A stretch of DNA of 8,076 bases from an uncultured bacterium (GTDB taxonomy: Bacteria; Desulfobacterota; WTBG01): contig CALJBY010000220.1 of assembly GCA_938024025.1 (NCBI GenBank), positions 1 to 8,076 of the forward strand, given 5' to 3'. A program made the translations under genes and the position numbers. Shown in pieces: positions 6,056 to 8,076 of this stretch. The notes beneath the pieces are model-generated. The model worked only from the letters and a program-made list of their open reading frames with translations. It had not been told where the DNA came from and made no database searches. Numbering within the stretch: the stretch's first letter is position 1; each line of letters begins with the position of its first letter.

Positions 6056-7089
6056 TGTCTGAATGCAATGGTGTCCATATCCTTATCTGTGTCGCTTGGA
6101 AAAGCACTTTTTAAGGCATTCTCAAGTTGTCTCTGTATACGGTTGATTTCTTCTGTGGTGGGATGGAGGCCGCCATAGTGTACCCTTTCCGCTAAACTAT
6201 CCAGCGTTTCAATGGCTTTTCCACCTTTATTTTCGGTGGGTAGTTTGTCCCGTATGGCGATAGCCTTTTTTAGATAGTTTTCCCAGTCTCCCGTAATTTT
6301 ATACGAATCACATTCCCTCAGTTCCCGTGTAATCGTTTCTTTGATCGATGGCGTTTCTACACCGTGATTACTCCGTTGTCTTTTTTTCTTTGTGCTAAAA
6401 ACGATTAAGGTTATAAAAAGACTTAAAAAAATGATTGCGAGTACACCGAGTGGCCAGTATCTCACATAGTGGGTGAGGCTAAACGCAGAAACGCTGAACC
6501 GCAGGGCTTCAGTCTTTACCGTCTCCACGCTATTGTTGCCTTTTGCCCAATAACTTATTTCTAAAGGTTTGATTACATAGTCCCCCTCCTTTTCTGCCCT
6601 GAGATCAAAGCGATACTCCAAAAGATACTGATCTCCCCTCGTTATGGAACGAGAAGCAGCACCAATTTCATCGATATCTTCGGGCAGTGTTAATTGAGGA
6701 GGCTCAACCAGATACTGGTCGGCATCGCCTTCCCATGAGACAGTAAGGGTAGATGAAAATGTTTTGTTTGTGGTGATATGTTTATCATCCAGAGAGAGAG
6801 AAAGGGCAGGAGCCCCTCTCAGTTGAGAAGGAAAGAGGAGGAGTGCTATGAGTACCAGTGAAGCGTTACAGAGGTTTTTTGCAAAAAGGTTGACGACGTC
6901 GTAAAAAGCCTGGTTGGCTGCCCGATGACACTCGTGTCGGCCAGGGAGCTCCCTGGCCGAGCGGGGCAAGGCGGCCAAGCCAGCGTACCAGTAAGTACGC
7001 CTCATTCCTTCGTATTTGTGCGCCTTGCATCTGAATCTTTTTACTTTGTCGTCTGATCTTTGACTTTTTACGGGACTATCAAGGTTCAT
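6052..7089 (-). CDS. BatD-like single-pass membrane protein with an N-terminus disrupted in frame by a repeat element
   Basis: This is probably a BatD-type partner of the MoxR/vWA system, with an exported beta-rich domain and a cytosolic tail. From the ATG at 7089 the product is 345 residues. Residues 4-66 are encoded by an inserted repeat and are Arg/Lys-rich. A signal-peptide-like stretch follows (NLFAKNLCNASLVLIALLL, ending near LRGA at about residue 93). Then come about 110 residues resembling a BatD Ig-like domain, a membrane segment at about 212-232 (LGVLAIIFLSLFITLIVF), a KKKRQR stop-transfer cluster, and a helical C-terminal domain of about 100 residues. An ATG at 7134 is in frame but lies inside dnaJ; I prefer 7089 because it leaves a 4-nt gap and because ATG-AAC-CTT matches the codons after the insertion. 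No strong ribosome site is visible, so coupling to dnaJ is likely. The stop overlaps the next small ORF (ATGA). The fold assignment rests on layout and context, not on a clear motif. The gene may be functionally impaired by the insertion. Confidence 0.8.
   Translation of the reverse strand: MNLDSPVKSQRSDDKVKRFRCKAHKYEGMRRTYWYAGLAALPRSARELPGRHECHRAANQAFYDVVNLFAKNLCNASLVLIALLLFPSQLRGAPALSLSLDDKHITTNKTFSSTLTVSWEGDADQYLVEPPQLTLPEDIDEIGAASRSITRGDQYLLEYRFDLRAEKEGDYVIKPLEISYWAKGNNSVETVKTEALRFSVSAFSLTHYVRYWPLGVLAIIFLSLFITLIVFSTKKKRQRSNHGVETPSIKETITRELRECDSYKITGDWENYLKKAIAIRDKLPTENKGGKAIETLDSLAERVHYGGLHPTTEEINRIQRQLENALKSAFPSDTDKDMDTIAFRQ
6886..7086 (-). mobile_element. MITE-like repeat element inserted in the BatD-like gene, with flanking 6-bp direct repeat
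   Basis: AAGGTT (plus strand) occurs at 6886-6891 and again at 7081-7086, framing 189 bp; net gain is 195 bp or 65 codons. The ends are imperfect inverted repeats: CGTAAAAAGCC at 6900-6910 against GACTTTTTACG at 7062-7072 (10 of 11 paired), with outermost TTGA...TCAA at 6890-7082. Because TTGA/TCAA overlaps the direct repeat, the exact element edge and target duplication length (2 to 6 bp) are ambiguous. The interior holds a 24-bp palindrome (6937-6960), a GACAC/GTGTC stem (6927-6938) and a GCGTAC/GTACGC stem (6983-7000). It encodes no transposase, so it would need to be mobilised in trans. From memory, repeats ending in similar GTAAAAAG-type motifs are dispersed in Desulfobacterota and other environmental genomes; I cannot name the family. 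Its strand is arbitrary. Confidence 0.75.
6937..6960. repeat. 24-bp perfect palindrome inside the MITE-like element
   Basis: The sequence reads TCGGCCAGGGAG and then its exact reverse complement, with no spacer (centre between 6948 and 6949). It overlaps by two bases a smaller GACAC-TC-GTGTC stem at 6927-6938. Arms at about 6909-6923 and 6971-6983 are also partly complementary (CTGGTTGGCTGCC against CTGGCTTGGCCGCC), so the region could extrude as a cruciform or fold strongly in RNA. It lies within translated sequence and is not followed by a T-run, so it is not an intrinsic terminator. Confidence 0.9.
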
Positions 7090-7093
7090 TGTT

Positions 7094-8076
7094 TTACTTA
7101 TGTTCATCCTCTTCTGAAGAGGCCAATTCTTCAAACAGTTTAATTTGTTTTTTGCTCAAGCGGGTAGGAGTTTTAACCATAACGTGCACGAGTTCATCTC
7201 CCTTGCCCCTTCCATGAAGATGGGGGATGCCTGCCCCCTTGATAGTAAATATCTGACCGGTTTGGGTGCCAGGTGGCACGGTGATCTTTTCATGACCGTT
7301 TAAGGTAGGTACTTCTATTGTGTCGCCCAGTGCAGCCTGTGAGAAGGAGATAGGAATCTGGCAGAGGAGATCGTTACCATGCCTCTCAAAAAAAGAGTCG
7401 GGTTCTACATGTAGCACCACGTAGAGATCACCCGGAGGACCTCCCCGTTCACCGGCTTCTCCCTCTCCAATCAACTTAAGACGAATTCCCGTCTCGACAC
7501 CGGCGGGTATTTTTACCTTCAAAAGCTTTGGGGTGAGGACAGCACCACTTCCCTTGCAACCCTTACAGGGGTGATTGATGATTTCTCCCTGGCCCTGACA
7601 CCGTGAGCAGGTTGAACTAATCGTGAAAAACCCCTGGGTGTGGTTCATCTGTCCCCTCCCTCCACAACTCGGGCAGGTTTGTTTCGATTTTCCTGGTTTT
7701 ACCCCGCTCCCAGAGCACGTTTCACAGGCCTCATGTTTCTCAATGTCAATCTCCTTCTCTAAACCAAAGGCGGCATCTCTAAAGCCAATAGGAAGGTCAT
7801 AACGCAAATCTCCACCACGGCGGGCATAGTCTCTTCCTCTGCGATTACCAAACCCAAAAAAGTCTTCGAAGACATCACCGAAACTTGAAAATATGTCATC
7901 AAAGCCGGTAAATCCTTGAAATCCCGTTCTTTTCAATCCATCGTGTCCAAATTGGTCATAGAGGCTTCGCTTTTGGGAATCACGAAGTACTTCATATGCC
8001 TCCGATGCCTCCTTGAATTTATCCTCTGCTTCTTTATCTCCCGGGGTGCGATCGGGGTGATACTTTAGAGCATTTT
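7094..8076 (-). CDS. dnaJ: Chaperone protein DnaJ (Hsp40), 5' end outside the window
   Basis: This is the J-domain co-chaperone that stimulates DnaK ATP hydrolysis and delivers unfolded clients in the cytosol. The frame is open from 8074 to the TAA at 7094-7096, giving 326 visible residues; about 28 N-terminal residues are missing. Visible parts in order: the second half of the J domain, beginning NALKYHPD with the catalytic HPD at visible residues 6-8; a short Gly/Phe-rich linker ([15 protein letters not shown]); and the cysteine-rich zinc domain with all four CxxCxGxG repeats ([32 protein letters not shown]). The C-terminal substrate-binding domains follow, with typical DnaJ motifs ([25 protein letters not shown]). 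A TTG codon near 7936 is an internal Leu, not the start. Because the zinc domain is complete this is DnaJ proper rather than CbpA. It heads the cluster: the next gene starts 4 nt after its stop. Partners such as grpE or dnaK may lie upstream, outside the window. Confidence 0.97.
   Translation of the reverse strand, partial: NALKYHPDRTPGDKEAEDKFKEASEAYEVLRDSQKRSLYDQFGHDGLKRTGFQGFTGFDDIFSSFGDVFEDFFGFGNRRGRDYARRGGDLRYDLPIGFRDAAFGLEKEIDIEKHEACETCSGSGVKPGKSKQTCPSCGGRGQMNHTQGFFTISSTCSRCQGQGEIINHPCKGCKGSGAVLTPKLLKVKIPAGVETGIRLKLIGEGEAGERGGPPGDLYVVLHVEPDSFFERHGNDLLCQIPISFSQAALGDTIEVPTLNGHEKITVPPGTQTGQIFTIKGAGIPHLHGRGKGDELVHVMVKTPTRLSKKQIKLFEELASSEEDEHK

Noticed and set aside
6937..6960. Intrinsic terminator at the 24-bp palindrome
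   Set aside because: There is no T-run after it on either strand and it lies within an open reading frame of the operon.
7090..7134. ATG at 7134 as start of the BatD-like gene
   Set aside because: It would add 15 residues overlapping the dnaJ end. The ATG at 7089 lies 4 nt after the dnaJ stop and gives the exact direct-repeat/insert structure.
7934..7936. Start of DnaJ at the TTG near 7936
   Set aside because: The same frame continues upstream through the J domain with HPD to the window edge, so this is an internal Leu codon.

Overview
The window holds one long gene cluster, and every gene I can support lies on the minus strand, so transcription runs from high to low coordinates. In that order the genes are: the 3' nine-tenths of dnaJ (8076-7094), a BatD-like membrane protein (7089-6052), an unrecognised 39-residue ORF (6055-5936), a MoxR AAA+ ATPase (5936-4950), a DUF58/von Willebrand A-like protein (4892-3969), a membrane-anchored TPR-like/parvulin-like protein (3972-2680), a lipoprotein with a second membrane segment and a BatD/DUF4381-like tail (2683-1709), a BatA-type vWA protein (1667-666), and the first 91 codons of a second BatA/BatB-type protein (275-1). 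Several junctions overlap by 4 nt (ATGA) or 1 nt (TAATG), as expected of a single translationally coupled operon. No plus-strand gene is convincing.

The core (MoxR, DUF58, BatD-like proteins, two BatA/B proteins) is the widespread MoxR-Bat ('Bacteroides aerotolerance') arrangement. From family knowledge, a cytosolic AAA+ ATPase acts there with metal-binding vWA proteins at the inner membrane, probably on assembly or activation of envelope or redox proteins. What is less usual here is a general chaperone (DnaJ) at the head of the cluster and a foldase-like protein in its middle. That suggests, as inference, a folding or assembly line spanning cytosol, membrane and periplasm.

The most interesting feature is a 195-bp net insertion in the BatD-like gene. 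A MITE-like element with imperfect terminal inverted repeats and a 24-bp perfect palindrome sits directly after the third codon. It is flanked by a 6-bp direct repeat (AAGGTT on the plus strand), and its length is a multiple of three, so the frame stays open. Removing it restores a normal signal-peptide start (MNLFAKNLCNAS). Another repeat-rich stretch, about 390 bp without a gene (276-665), separates batA from batB. It carries a 9-bp stem hairpin, tandem GTTCGATGTT units and inverted copies of a GGAGCCAG-type repeat. A candidate promoter for batB lies just beyond it.

The organism is probably a Gram-negative environmental bacterium of moderate GC: there is a lipoprotein, a SurA/PrsA-like foldase and an intact Bat cluster. 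From memory, dispersed repeats of these types occur in anammox Planctomycetes (Brocadiales), Desulfobacterota and related uncultured groups. I cannot fix the lineage from this window.
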